Below are positions 1 through 11,536 of a stretch of 64,000 nucleotides of DNA, one piece after another. The stretch is from contig NC_026658.2 of NCBI RefSeq assembly GCF_000004075.3, forward strand, positions 14,186,075 to 14,250,074, read 5' to 3'. How positions within the stretch are numbered: position 1 is the first letter of the stretch; the number at the start of each line of letters is the position of its first letter. The translations under genes were made by a program, and so were the position numbers. Source of the stretch: Cucumis sativus. Its lineage: Eukaryota > Streptophyta > Magnoliopsida > Cucurbitales > Cucurbitaceae. The notes below the pieces were generated by a model, which was given only the letters and a program-made list of their open reading frames with translations, did no database searches and was not told where the DNA came from.

Positions 1-660
1 AATATTAAAAAAAACCATCAATTTAATATCGATCATAAATAGAAATTTTAATTCAATTCTTACTCGGTGATAAATTATTTTTTCAAATTTAGCGTCGTTA
101 GGTAAATCTTTTTATATTTTTTTAAAAACTAACCCTATAAACATCATTTCTATCTCATTTATACCTCTAAATTTTTTACATTCGACATTTATTCTTTTTC
201 AATATATTAAAATACCTAGTCAAAATTTAAAAATTAAATGGAAAAAGCTATTTGATAATCATGATATCTTTTTCCAATTTTAAAAAATTAAGTTTATAAA
301 TACTTATTCCACCTCTTTCTCGTCTTGTTTTTGTTATTAAAAAATATACAACTTGTTGTAAACATTTTGTGAGAAGTTAAATTAAACTCTCTAAAATTTA
401 AAATAAAATATTACTATATTGAGTCTAACTACTTTAATATTAAATTTCTTATAGATAAACGACAAAAATATTTAACAAAAAACAACACTTGACATCAATT
501 TTTTTGCATATCATGAATATGATCAAATTAGTGATATCAAACGGTAATCATAATATTATCAGAGAGCTATCAGACAGTCATTACTTTCAAATTTACTATT
601 TTAGCTAATTTAAAAAATATTGTAAAATGAGTTTTATTATCATTTTTTTCTGCTATTTTT

Positions 661-694
<34 letters not shown>

Positions 695-2330
695 AATGCT
701 TATAATCCTTTGTAATATTATTATTCGAAAATTAGTGCTTGAGAATATATATTAGATTGATAAGTTTCCTATTGCGTGAAAAAAAAAAAGACGAATCTCT
801 ATTTAGAATTATTCCTTTTTTCCACTATTATATCTACACTTAAAAATAGTATCCATGAATTCTCAAAATAGTAATGAAAATAAAAATTGAGAAAAAAAAG
901 TTACTATGGGAATAAGAAAGTAAATTATTTTTTGAAAAAAGCATTTATTTATTTTCTCTAATATAAAAAAATAATTTCAAAATTTTTGAAAATGTAGGTT
1001 GTAGGGGTATTATAGTCTTTCTACTTCGAACCAATTCTCAATGCATAATAGATCTTTGAATGTGGTGCTGCCACTTGTCCCCTAGTAACATAGTTGATTT
1101 GACACGTGTCTCGTCCTAATTTTTTTAAAAGTTTAAGACCCAAATTTAATTGATATTTGCGCCTTTTGTTTCTAAAAATATACATTAAAATAAGATCATA
1201 AACAAGTCACATAACAAGAAGAAACTTGGGGATTACTATACACAGAAAAACCTACCATAAACAAGTGCTTCGAATGGAATAAAATGGTATAAAGAAGATG
1301 GAGATGGAGGAATTTGATTCCGTAGTTTTCTTGGAGGCTTAGGTAGGAGGAGCTCTTATGGGGATGTTTTCATAGTTTTCATGAATTTTATTTATAGTTA
1401 TGGAACTGTGTACTACAGTATACCATCGGCTTGATTAATATTTACAATATCTGAGTGTCAATAAAATCTGTAAAAAGTTAATTATTAGATAGATGACCAC
1501 CACCTTGAAATTTTGTATTTGCATTATGTATTGGTTATATGTTCAATTTTGATTAGTTTCTTACATAAAAACTTGATACAAACTTAAACTTAGCTATTCA
1601 ATTTGATACGTAAAATTAAAAATCAACTATGACCTTAAATGTCTTTTAAGATTCTAATTATCATTATAATGCATATATATTTGTTGTACGGAAAAAAATA
1701 GAGGTCTTTAAAAAAAAAACTATTTATTCCGTGTAAAAAAAACTAATAAAACATGTAAATCTACAAATTTACCTTAATTACCCAACGTTAAAATATCATT
1801 TTATTCCTAATATTTAAAGGTTGTTTAGTGTTAATTTTTATACTCTTAATTGATCTTAAATATATGGTAGGTAAAAGTTAATTTTTACTTAAATCGATCA
1901 AATTATTATTATTATTTGAATGTAAGGAAGTTAATATATTTTCAAAAGTTTGACTAGCATTAAACTAATAATTATTAAAATTAGAGCAAGATTTTAAAGT
2001 TCAACCAAGTTTAAAATATCATAACCACCTAGTATTTTTTTAAATATAAAATTTAATAGAATAAAGTTACTCAAACAAAATTCTTTACTTTTTTTTCGTT
2101 TAAGTATTTTTGCCAAATTCTCTATTTTTTTTTTTACAATTTTCCAAATTTAAATATAAATATAAATTTACTTTACTAAAATTTTATTTTATTAAAAAAG
2201 GAAAAAAGAAAGAAGAATCCTTTTTTAGGCAAATTCCAAACAATATATTTCACATTCCATTTATTTATTTATTAAATGCGAGGAAATTATTCCAAAGTAG
2301 AAAATGTAAAATTACGTAATTGACCCTGGC
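1..2330. other. AT-rich intergenic DNA
   Basis: No reading frame with protein-like composition is visible on either strand. The stretch holds an uninterrupted run of 29 A at 663-691, many short A/T runs, and one perfect ten-base palindrome GACACGTGTC at 1101-1110 that contains a G-box core. Its right end merges into the leader of the transporter gene. I see no RNA gene and no complete transposon here. Confidence 0.6.
1101..1110. promoter_or_regulatory. G-box palindrome (CACGTG)
   Basis: The perfect palindrome GACACGTGTC has the core bound by plant bZIP and bHLH factors. It lies about 2.1 kb upstream of the transporter start codon and about 1.2 kb upstream of its probable leader, so a role is uncertain; one such site is expected by chance now and then. 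Confidence 0.25.
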
Positions 2331-3207
2331 CGCCCTTCTTTCCTTAGAGGAAAAGACAACGAAGCCCCTTCTGTTTGCCGCTCGGCTTTTGCCCGCCAAT
2401 GGCAATGTCCACAAAGCATGTGAATGAGTGGCCTAGTAAATTTTTCCCTAGAAGATGCCTCACTTTCAATTGCTTCTCTTCATCATCTGGCCAACAATCT
2501 TCTTCTCTGCACCCGAGACTTCTAATCAACTCCATTTCTCCGAGTTTTCCAGCATCTCAAACGACATGATCATCACTGTTTTCTGTATGTAATTCTTCTC
2601 CAACTCGAAATTTTGGTTCAAAGAATGAGACCCTCTTCTCCTTTTTCTTCTACCCTTTGAATTTGAAGTGGGTTTTTTTTTCTACACGCCGTTGGAGTTG
2701 AGGTATCCGAGACTCGAAATGTCTTTGTGGCACTGTTTGAACCTTTTGGGAAATTTCTTCTGTTTAGACTTTGGTTTGAAATTTATTCTTGGTGAACGGT
2801 TTATGGTCGTGAAGTCTACAAATTAGGAAGTTTTAGCCTTGTGATTTGAATGGTTTTGGCTTTTTGTATGTGGAATCCCTGGCCCAATTCCTTAGAGTTG
2901 CTTTTTGGGGTTAAAAGTTATTTTAGCGTCTTTTTCTTGGAGTTACTTTTCCTGTGTCCAACTTTCTTGACAGAACGGTAAATGAAATGGGCTTCGTTTC
3001 AATATTATATATATGGTCATTCAGCCAGCAAATTTTTGAGTTTTTCCTTCTCCACTTCAATTCCCTGTGTTGGGTCTTGAAGCAATTAAAGTATCGACGT
3101 TTGTGTTCATTCTGCAGGTTCTGGGAATCGACCTTGAACTTCTTTTCACCCTCATTTGGGCTATTTAAGAACATAGCAACTTGATTATTTTATAAACAGT
3201 TCAGTGA
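2330..3207 (+). other. 5' leader of the MATE gene with a probable intron
   Basis: Base composition rises in GC from about 2325, consistent with an untranslated first exon. A donor candidate GTATGT lies at 2585 and an acceptor TCTGCAG ends at 3117, giving a leader intron of about 530 bases. The second leader piece then runs to the start codon at 3208. The transcription start and the exact donor (a GTAATT at 2589 is the alternative) cannot be fixed from sequence alone. Confidence 0.5.
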
Positions 3208-6200
3208 ATGGCCTTCTCGATCATGTCTGAGGAAGATGATCCTTACCCATCTTGGGATAAAACAAAAACACCTATTCGTATTTTCTTCAAGAATGCAAGG
3301 TAAAGAAGCTGCTGAACTTTTCTTTTTCTCTTCCCCCCTGTTTTGCCGGATTGTTCATTAGGCTTTCTAACGGCATATCAAATGGGGGACCGTATCTTAG
3401 CTTCCAGGTTCCTGGATTGTGATCATAATGCTTTGATAAGGACCCTTATTTTCAATCGTGGTTTTTTTTTTTTTTTTTGTGGACAGACATGTTTTTAAGT
3501 TGGATGAACTTGGTCGGGAAATAGCGCAGATTGCTTTGCCTGCTGCACTGGCTTTGGCGGCTGATCCTGTAGCTTCTCTGGTTGACACGGCATTCATTGG
3601 CCAGATAGGTAACTCTGCTTTTCTCTTAAAGTTTCCACGAACACCTTTTAGGTGGAAGGTGTCTCCTAATTTCTCTTATTCCCTTGTACAGTTTTAGTTT
3701 CCTTTGTATAGTGTCTCCATTGCTTTCTCTTTAACTTTGTAGTATGTTCATATTGCTACATCATGGTCTCAGGTTCTGTGGAGCTTGCCGCTGTTGGGGT
3801 TGCTATTGCTTTATTTAATCAAGTTTCAAGAATTGCGATTTTTCCTCTTGTAAGTGTCACCACATCTTTTGTTGCTGAGGAAGATACTATTGGAAGTGTT
3901 TCTATTGAAGCAGAGGATAATAACGATATGGAGTCAGGTTTCTTTACAAATGATGAAAAAAGTTCGATGATCCCACAGAATGGTATGCTTTCCTTTTCCC
4001 TCATCCACTATTCAACCTTCCCCTATTTTGAAAATCAAAGTTCATGAAAGTATTTTCTTCTTAGTCCTAGACCTCATGTGATTTCATTTGTTATAATTGA
4101 TAGGGAAAGGTGAAGATGCACATCATTCAAGAAAACCATTAGAAAAGAAATTTGAAAATAGTAAAGTTGAGAATGGAAGAAGATATATCCCATCAGCCTC
4201 GTCGGCTTTGGTTATTGGTGGTGTTCTTGGCCTCATACAAGCCATCTTCTTGATTTCTGGGGCAAGACCTCTATTAAACTTTATGGGAGTGAAGTCTGTA
4301 AGTGTTCCTTGTTGTAAAACAATCAGAATGTCTCTCTGCTGTTTAAATTAATGTCTTAAGACTTTCTTATGATTTTAGCTGCATAACATGAATGTAGGAT
4401 TCACTGATGATGACTCCTGCACAGCAATACTTGACACTGAGGTCACTCGGTGCCCCGGCAGTTCTTCTCTCCTTAGCCATCCAAGGGGTCTTTCGTGGAT
4501 TTAAGGATACTAAAACACCTCTATATGCAACTGGTATACACGAATACGAATCCTAGTTTCTGCTTCTGTTTACCTAACCGGAGGCAAAAAGTGAATGAGT
4601 TTTCTAAACGCCTTTGAACTACCTGTGTTCACATTTTCCCTCTTGTTCTGCTTCAGTGGCAGGAGATGCAACAAACATTATTCTAGATCCAATATTCATA
4701 TTCGTTTTTCGTTTAGGCGTTAGTGGTGCGGCCATTGCACATGTTATATCGCAGTAAGTTCTATTTATTTGCTTATTAAGTTACATGACATTTGGAGATT
4801 TTTCTTCATATTGTTCTTACATTTATCTTTTATTTTGTAGATATCTAATTGCACTGATACTTTTTTGGAGATTAATGGGACAAGTTGATCTCTTACCTCC
4901 TAGTATCAAACATCTGCAATTTAGTCGGTTTCTGAAAAATGGTAAGTGAGATTCATGTCACATACTGAAAAATCGCAAGTTTCTTGCCTAATGTGAATCA
5001 GCTTGTAAATAATTATTTCTTCAATCAATATCTTAGCCACAAAAGATTGTGCCATCAGATTACCTCTGTATAGATCTATCATCTATGCTTAACAGGGAAA
5101 AAAAGAATCTTGACTAGTCCAAAATGTAAAATCTGAATTCTTTTTCATTACCTCTCTGTATTCACCACTAACAATTATCTGGGAGTCCCAATGCCAAAGG
5201 CAAATAATGGTGGACTATGATAAATACCATTGGTTCCGCTTTATTAGCTGACATTAACTTTTAGAATTATACCATGATATCTTCAATCTAAAAGTCTGGT
5301 ATATGTACTAAACAATGTCCATTTTTCTACAGGCTTTCTATTATTAATGAGAGTCATTGCTGTGACGTTCTGTGTGACGCTTGCTGCATCATTGTCTGCT
5401 CGTCAGGGATCGACTTCAATGGCTGCATTTCAGGTCTGTTTGCAGGTTTGGTTGACAACGTCTTTGCTGGCTGATGGACTGGCTGTTGCTGGGCAGGTTT
5501 GCATTTTGTTCTTACTAGCAAAGGATTCAGAATTACAGGCTTTTCATCTTCCTAAGTTCCCTTCATTTTAGTAAACTTGCTCTCAAGTTTACTGTTTGTA
5601 ATGGTCTTCAGGCGATACTAGCCACTGCCTTTGCTCAAAACGACCATGATAAGGCAACAGCTGCAGCATCGCGAGTATTACAGGTTCTTAATAATCTTTT
5701 CTACATATCTAATCACTTACTATAAAGGCATTTTCTCTAATATTACTTAGTAAATTATACTGCAGCTAGGTTTGTTTCTCGGACTGATGCTTGCAGTCTT
5801 CCTTGGAGTCGGAATGACTTTTGGAGCAAGGTTATTTACAAGTGACGTCGACGTCCTCCGCCTTATTGGCATAGGAATACCAGTATGGCATCTTGTCTAC
5901 CTGCTAAAGCAAACTATAGAAAAAACTGCTCACTTCAATATTGAACCGAAACCGAAACCAACTTTTCTTTTACTTGATGCAGTTTGTTGCTGCAACTCAA
6001 CCAATCAACGCCTTGGCATTTGTTTTTGATGGCATCAACTTTGGAGCCTCTGATTTTGCATACTCAGCTTGCTCCATGGTGAGTCTACAGTCCCCTCGCT
6101 CTCTTAAGAATTTCCATCCTCAATATTTGTTAGGCGGGGGTGGAATCTAATGACGACATGAATAGTAACTCAGGCAAAAAATGAACAAGATTACATATAA

Positions 6201-6632
6201 TTAGTGAAACATATAAACTATTTGGGCCAAAAGAGAGAATTGTAGATGAGCTAAATGATGAACTGCTCTCATCATCCAACCTTTCAAACTCAATATTCTT
6301 TCTCCAGGTTCTGGTGGCAATTATCAGCATTTTCTGTTTGTTCATTCTTTCCTCAACTCAAGGATTTATCGGTATCTGGGTCGCCTTAACCATCTACATG
6401 AGCCTACGAACACTAGCTGGATTTGGGAGGTACACTTAAAATTTCCTTTCTCATCTAACAGATCTCGTCCCATCCAACATTTGATAATGAACACTCCAAA
6501 ATTAATTAGCATCTTTGACAATATCACACTTTTTACGACAGTCACTAGAAAGGCTAACGTTTTTTAATTCTACCTGCATTCATCAACAGGATAGGCACTG
6601 GAACAGGCCCTTGGTATTTCCTTCGGATCTAG
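3208..6632 (+). CDS. DTX42: MATE efflux transporter, DTX42/FRD3-type (citrate exporter clade)
   Basis: Thirteen coding exons: 3208-3299, 3487-3608, 3773-3982, 4104-4297, 4398-4533, 4657-4753, 4841-4941, 5333-5496, 5612-5683, 5766-5882, 5983-6078, 6308-6429, 6590-6632. They sum to 1566 nt, 521 residues. All junctions are GT...AG and phases agree. The protein is a multi-pass MATE antiporter. Recognisable pieces are LDELGREIAQIALPAALAL and DTAFIGQIG in the first helices, then VELAAVGVAIALFNQ. A long charged cytosolic loop follows (about residues 110-165), typical of the plant citrate-MATE clade. Further pieces are SLGAPAVLLSLAIQG, GDATNIILDPIFIF, STSMAAFQVCLQVW, ATQPINALAFVFDG and the end GTGTGPWYFLRI. 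In Arabidopsis, close relatives export citrate from root cells (aluminium tolerance, iron loading of xylem); membrane and substrate here are inferred from the clade. DTX42 and FRD3 (DTX43) cannot be told apart with certainty by eye; wording is closest to DTX42. Confidence 0.93.
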
Positions 6633-7860
6633 GTTCGAGTTTTTCGAGTTGTTCATATACATCGATAAGCTGTTTGGTGATGTTTCTTTTACAAAATTCT
6701 CCATTAATCTCCAAGAAAGTACATTTCATATCATTGTATGTACAGTAAAGAAAGGCAGCATGTATACAAGAAGAAAATAGAAGATGTATTGAGTGTTTTG
6801 TAGCTTGTAAATGACAATGTTGAGAATAAGATCATCAGTGTAACAACAATAAATATAGTTTCCAATTTTATGTTAAAATTGTTATATTGAATCCTTTTAC
6901 TTTGAAATTATTATTTCAAGGGTCTTGTAAGCATGAGGAGCTGTTTGTAAATGTTATATTTTATTATTCTTGAATGAATAATAATATTTATTAAAGGCTT
7001 TTGTTCCCTCGTATCATAAAAATTAAATTATATTAGATTCAAATGATTTTTTTAAAAAAATTGTTCTAAATTCTGTTTCCTTATATAATTATTAAATGCT
7101 GTATTTTAAACTATCTAACATAGATGGCAACCAAAGAGGAATGGAAGATGTTCGAGTACCTTGATCTTTTTTTGACAAAACCGATATAGTCGGTCGGTTT
7201 TTGATAAATGTTCAAACCGATGTTGAGTTGGATCGGTTGATTTAACACTTAAAAATATTTTTTTAAAAATTCTTATTTGAAACTTTTTGAAATCGATCTC
7301 GACGGACCCCTTTTGTTTTCTAACCGACCGACATCAGATATATTTTAGGGGTTTAAAATATTTTAGGGGTTTAAAAAGAAAATAAACGTACAAAATTTAG
7401 TAAATATTTGTGTTTTACAATTTTCTTATATTTTAAAAATTATTAATTAATTTTTAAAGAAAAAATTCAAGCTAGATTGAAATCTTGTAATTAGGTTGTA
7501 ATGTTTTTTCGTTCATTAAATTGTAAGTTTAGTACAAGTTTGCTTCGAATGAGTCTCTAAATTATAATTAGATACTCGATTATTTTGTTAATCGTAAAAT
7601 TTAGAAGTTTAAATGCAATAAATATTATATATATTATAGACCTATTATATAAAATACAAAATTATAAAATATTATATTTCTAAATTAAAATTTGAGAACT
7701 TATTGATAATGCAAATTAAAAGGTAATTGAAATTGTAATTTAAGCTGTAATTAAAGAATGAAATAATTTCCTATCTCTAACGGTTAAAGGGTCAACTTCA
7801 ATTCAAAAGCTGCGATCGGTTAATCCATTACTCTATCCCTTAACTTCCTTTCTCCTTCAC
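6633..7860. other. 3' region of MATE gene and intergenic DNA
   Basis: The first 200-300 bases are probably the transporter 3' UTR, with AATAAA-like signals near 6848 and 6980. The rest is AT-rich spacer before the PPR gene, interrupted by the inverted-repeat element at 7189-7332. No gene is visible. Confidence 0.5.
7189..7332. repeat. Short inverted-repeat element with GTCGGTCGGTT ends
   Basis: GTCGGTCGGTT at 7189-7199 and its exact reverse complement AACCGACCGAC at 7322-7332 bound about 144 bases. The interior holds further CGGTT/AACCG words (AAACCGATG near 7215, GATCGGTTG near 7231). The GC-rich ends stand out in an AT-rich spacer, as in MITEs or retroelement debris built of CGGTT repeats. 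No target-site duplication was recognised. Confidence 0.4.
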
Positions 7861-7867
7861 CCGCCAA

Positions 7868-7909
7868 ATGATGTTGGGTCTTTGTCAATGGAAATTGCAG
7901 TCAATCTAA
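7868..7909 (+). other. Upstream ORF overlapping the PPR start
   Basis: Two adjacent ATGs at 7868 and 7871 open a 13-codon frame that ends with TAA at 7907-7909, overlapping the main PPR start at 7888 in another frame. A ribosome starting here would bypass the PPR start. Whether the transcript begins upstream of these ATGs is not known from sequence. Confidence 0.4.
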
Positions 7910-10431
7910 GCTTTCACGGACTCTCTTCAACTCCTGAACAAACCCATTTGGTCAATGTCTCAAAGGATTGGAACTCAATCATAAAGCATCATACCAAGCT
8001 TAAGAATGACCATGCCATTCTGTCTACATATACCCAGATGGAATCTCTTGGCATTACACCCGATTCTGCTACAATGCCTCTTGTTCTAAAGGCTTGTGGG
8101 AGGCTCAACGCCATTGGTAATGGGGTAAGGATTCATTCTTTTATTAGGGGTTTGGATTTGATCAATGATGTTCGGGTTGGGACTGCTTTGGTCGATTTCT
8201 ATTGTAAATGTGGGCTTGTTGCAGAGGCTAGCAAAGTGTTCGTTGAAATGCCTGAAAGAGATTTGGTGTCGTGGAATGCTTTGATTTCCGGATATGTGGG
8301 GTGTTTGTGCTATAAAGAAGCAGTGTTATTGTTTGTGGAGATGAAAAAGGCGGGTCTCACACCCAATTCTCGTACTGTTGTGGCTCTACTTTTGGCATGT
8401 GGTGAGATGTTGGAGTTGAGATTAGGACAAGAGATTCATGGTTATTGTTTGAGAAATGGGTTGTTTGATATGGATGCTTATGTTGGTACTGCTTTGGTAG
8501 GATTTTATATGAGATTTGATGCAGTACTTTCACACCGTGTTTTTAGCTTGATGTTGGTGAGAAATATAGTGAGTTGGAATGCAATAATAACCGGATTTCT
8601 TAATGTTGGAGATTGCGCAAAAGCTTTGAAGCTTTATAGTAGTATGCTGATAGAAGGTATAAAGTTTGATGCTGTTACCATGTTGGTGGTAATTCAAGCA
8701 TGCGCAGAATATGGATGTCTTCGATTAGGCATGCAACTGCACCAGTTGGCTATCAAGTTCAATTTGATTAATGACTTGTTTATATTAAATGCACTATTGA
8801 ATATGTATAGTGATAATGGAAGTTTGGAATCATCATGGGCGTTGTTTAATGCTGTTCCCACCTCTGATGCTGCTTTATGGAATTCCATGATATCTTCTTA
8901 CATTGGTTTTGGATTTCATGCAGAAGCTATAGCTTTGTTTATTAAAATGCGTTTAGAACGCATAAAAGAAGATGTTAGAACCATTGCGATTATGTTATCT
9001 TTATGCAATGATCTAAATGATGGTTCAATATGGGGCAGAGGCTTACATGCTCATGCCATGAAAAGTGGAATAGAACTAGATGCATATCTGGGCAATGCGT
9101 TATTAAGCATGTATGTCAAGCACAATCAAATAACTGCTGCACAGTATGTTTTTGAGAAGATGAGAGGTTTGGATGTCATCTCCTGGAACACAATGATATC
9201 AGCATTTGCTCAGAGTATGTTTCGAGCCAAAGCATTTGAACTCTTTTTGATGATGTGTGAATCAGAAATCAAGTTTAATTCTTACACGATAGTATCTCTC
9301 CTCGCATTCTGTAAAGATGGAAGTGATTTAGTGTTTGGGAGATCGATCCATGGTTTTGCAATAAAAAATGGTCTCGAAATAAATACTTCTTTGAACACTT
9401 CACTAACTGAAATGTACATCAATTGTGGTGATGAAAGAGCAGCTACAAATATGTTTACTAGATGTCCTCAAAGAGATTTAGTCTCATGGAATTCCCTAAT
9501 TTCAAGTTATATAAAGAATGACAATGCAGGAAAAGCTCTATTACTTTTTAACCATATGATTTCTGAGCTGGAGCCGAACTCTGTGACAATCATAAATATC
9601 CTCACATCTTGTACGCAGCTTGCTCATCTACCACTAGGACAGTGCTTGCATGCTTACACAACCAGAAGGGAAGTATCTCTTGAAATGGATGCTTCTCTGG
9701 CAAATGCTTTTATAACTATGTATGCACGATGCGGTAAATTGCAATATGCAGAAAAGATTTTTTGCACCCTGCAGACAAGAAGTATTGTCTCATGGAATGC
9801 CATGATAACAGGATATGGCATGCACGGTCGTGGACGCGATGCCACTCTAGCATTTGCACAGATGTTGGATGATGGTTTCAAGCCTAACAATGTATCTTTT
9901 GCATCTGTTTTATCTGCCTGCAGCCATTCTGGTTTGACCGTGACAGGTTTGCAACTTTTCCATTCCATGGTGCGGGATTTTGGTATTGCTCCTCAACTTA
10001 CTCACTATGGTTGTATGGTTGATCTGCTTGGTCGTGGGGGCCATTTTTCTGAAGCTATAGCTTTCATCAACTCAATGCCCATTGAACCTGATGCATCAAT
10101 TTGGAGAGCTTTGCTCAGTTCATGTCAGATTAAAAGCAATAACAAGCTATTGGAGACCATCTTTGGAAAGCTTGTTGAATTAGAACCAAGCAATCCAGGC
10201 AATTTTATTTTGCTTTCCAATATTTATGCAGCAGCAGGCCTTTGGTCAGAAGTTGTACAGATAAGAAAGTGGCTTCGAGAAAGAGGTCTAGGAAAGCCTC
10301 CAGGAACTAGCTGGATTGTAATTGGCAATCAGGTTCACCATTTCACTGCTACTGATGTATTACACCCTCAATCAGAAAGAATTTACGAAAATTTGAATTC
10401 TTTGACATCATTGATCCGAGATTTGGGCTGA
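7888..10431 (+). CDS. Pentatricopeptide repeat protein, PLS class, E/E+ type
   Basis: Intronless frame of 847 residues from ATG 7888; the open frame extends two codons further to a TTG, which is not a likely start. The PLS repeat ladder is clear: the WN(S/A)(L/M/I)I motif of successive repeats recurs seven times (WNSIIKHH, SWNALISGY, SWNAIITGF, LWNSMISSY, SWNTMISAF, SWNSLISSY, SWNAMITGYGMHG), spaced about 100 residues apart. The C-terminus carries the E motif (IWRALLSSC, ELEPSNPGNFILLSNIY) and an E+-like tail (GKPPGTSWI...HPQSERIY). It stops at about 847 without a DYW deaminase domain. Such proteins bind single-stranded organellar RNA, one base per repeat, and usually direct C-to-U editing with a partner that supplies the DYW domain. 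The target RNA cannot be read here. Organelle import is expected from the family; the N-terminus shows no obvious transit peptide. Confidence 0.93.
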   Translation: MEIAVNLSFHGLSSTPEQTHLVNVSKDWNSIIKHHTKLKNDHAILSTYTQMESLGITPDSATMPLVLKACGRLNAIGNGVRIHSFIRGLDLINDVRVGTALVDFYCKCGLVAEASKVFVEMPERDLVSWNALISGYVGCLCYKEAVLLFVEMKKAGLTPNSRTVVALLLACGEMLELRLGQEIHGYCLRNGLFDMDAYVGTALVGFYMRFDAVLSHRVFSLMLVRNIVSWNAIITGFLNVGDCAKALKLYSSMLIEGIKFDAVTMLVVIQACAEYGCLRLGMQLHQLAIKFNLINDLFILNALLNMYSDNGSLESSWALFNAVPTSDAALWNSMISSYIGFGFHAEAIALFIKMRLERIKEDVRTIAIMLSLCNDLNDGSIWGRGLHAHAMKSGIELDAYLGNALLSMYVKHNQITAAQYVFEKMRGLDVISWNTMISAFAQSMFRAKAFELFLMMCESEIKFNSYTIVSLLAFCKDGSDLVFGRSIHGFAIKNGLEINTSLNTSLTEMYINCGDERAATNMFTRCPQRDLVSWNSLISSYIKNDNAGKALLLFNHMISELEPNSVTIINILTSCTQLAHLPLGQCLHAYTTRREVSLEMDASLANAFITMYARCGKLQYAEKIFCTLQTRSIVSWNAMITGYGMHGRGRDATLAFAQMLDDGFKPNNVSFASVLSACSHSGLTVTGLQLFHSMVRDFGIAPQLTHYGCMVDLLGRGGHFSEAIAFINSMPIEPDASIWRALLSSCQIKSNNKLLETIFGKLVELEPSNPGNFILLSNIYAAAGLWSEVVQIRKWLRERGLGKPPGTSWIVIGNQVHHFTATDVLHPQSERIYENLNSLTSLIRDLG

Positions 10432-11536
10432 CATTAAGGATTTTTCTGTCATCCAGCCAGACGTGATTTTGTGCGTGTTATGAAAAGAGCTTTTCTTGAA
10501 AAAAATTAAGCCATTGTTCACTCCTTGCATTATGCTCATGATTCAATCCTGCTATTCAAAACTGAATTGAGATGTGCTTTGTGAGAGAATTGTAAAATGA
10601 AAGGGATGAAGCCCAGATCGATATTCTCTGTTCTTGTCCGATATATCTTACAAGAGATCCACTTCTTGCAGCATTCTTCTTTGTGATCTGCAGCGGTCTT
10701 TTGGTCAATTGCCTGGTTCCCCCAACTTGATCTAGATTCCTCCGAGAACCGAATCAGTACGTATACTTTGTACTGATTTTCTCATTATCCTTTCTAATGT
10801 ATGAGTGCGTTGGTTTATCATGCATAAACAAACCATTCTACTTGCTGGTACAAATTATGATTAGATATATGACGTGCATTTCAAATATGTATTTCTCATG
10901 TTATTTTACTGAAAGAGCTGTAAATCACAACCATGAACCAACACCTTTTACTAAAGATTACCGCCTTTATCATCTTCATGATGGTGGTGGATGTGGATCT
11001 GCATAAATTTCTCTTGAAGATAGTAAATGTCACCTTCGTGATTTCGCTTTAGAAATTGAGAAATTATTACTCTTTCAACTGGAAAGGTGTTGACACAGAA
11101 AGTGAAACATTATTATATGTTTTTGAGTTCAACAACATATGGGATTCGTGATTTTCGAACCTATGACCTTTTAGTCAAAGGTTTAGGCCTAAACCAATAG
11201 AATCGTACCTAGATTAGCACAAAATGAGATATCCTGTGAGGTTTGATTACTGCAATTACAACAGATATGAAACGGTTGGACTAATCTCCAAAATGCCTTT
11301 TGTTTATAGAAACATATTCAATGACATTGATACTTTTAACATGGTATAAGATGTTGAAAGTATTTACATTGATTTTTTTTGTAGTAGTGGATGTAAGAAT
11401 TGTTATTAGTTGGGGGAAAATAATATGAATGTGAATGACAACTAATTAGGAACAGGACCAGATTGGTCGACACTAAAGGAAAATAAATAAGATAAAAAAA
11501 TCTTCTAACTCCTAGTCTGCCAATCTCCTAAAAGCT
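10432..11536. other. Spacer between convergent genes
   Basis: Contains the 3' flank of the PPR gene and the 3' flank of the opposite-strand RbcX gene. The only sizeable open frame (10797-11006) has no family resemblance. Around 11140-11210 lies text resembling a common plant interspersed repeat (TTCGAACCTATGACC), too degraded to classify. Confidence 0.5.

Noticed and set aside
2375-2569. 64-codon frame before the MATE gene
   Set aside because: Sits in the probable untranslated leader exon and is not in frame with the transporter; Ser/Pro-rich text is typical of leaders.
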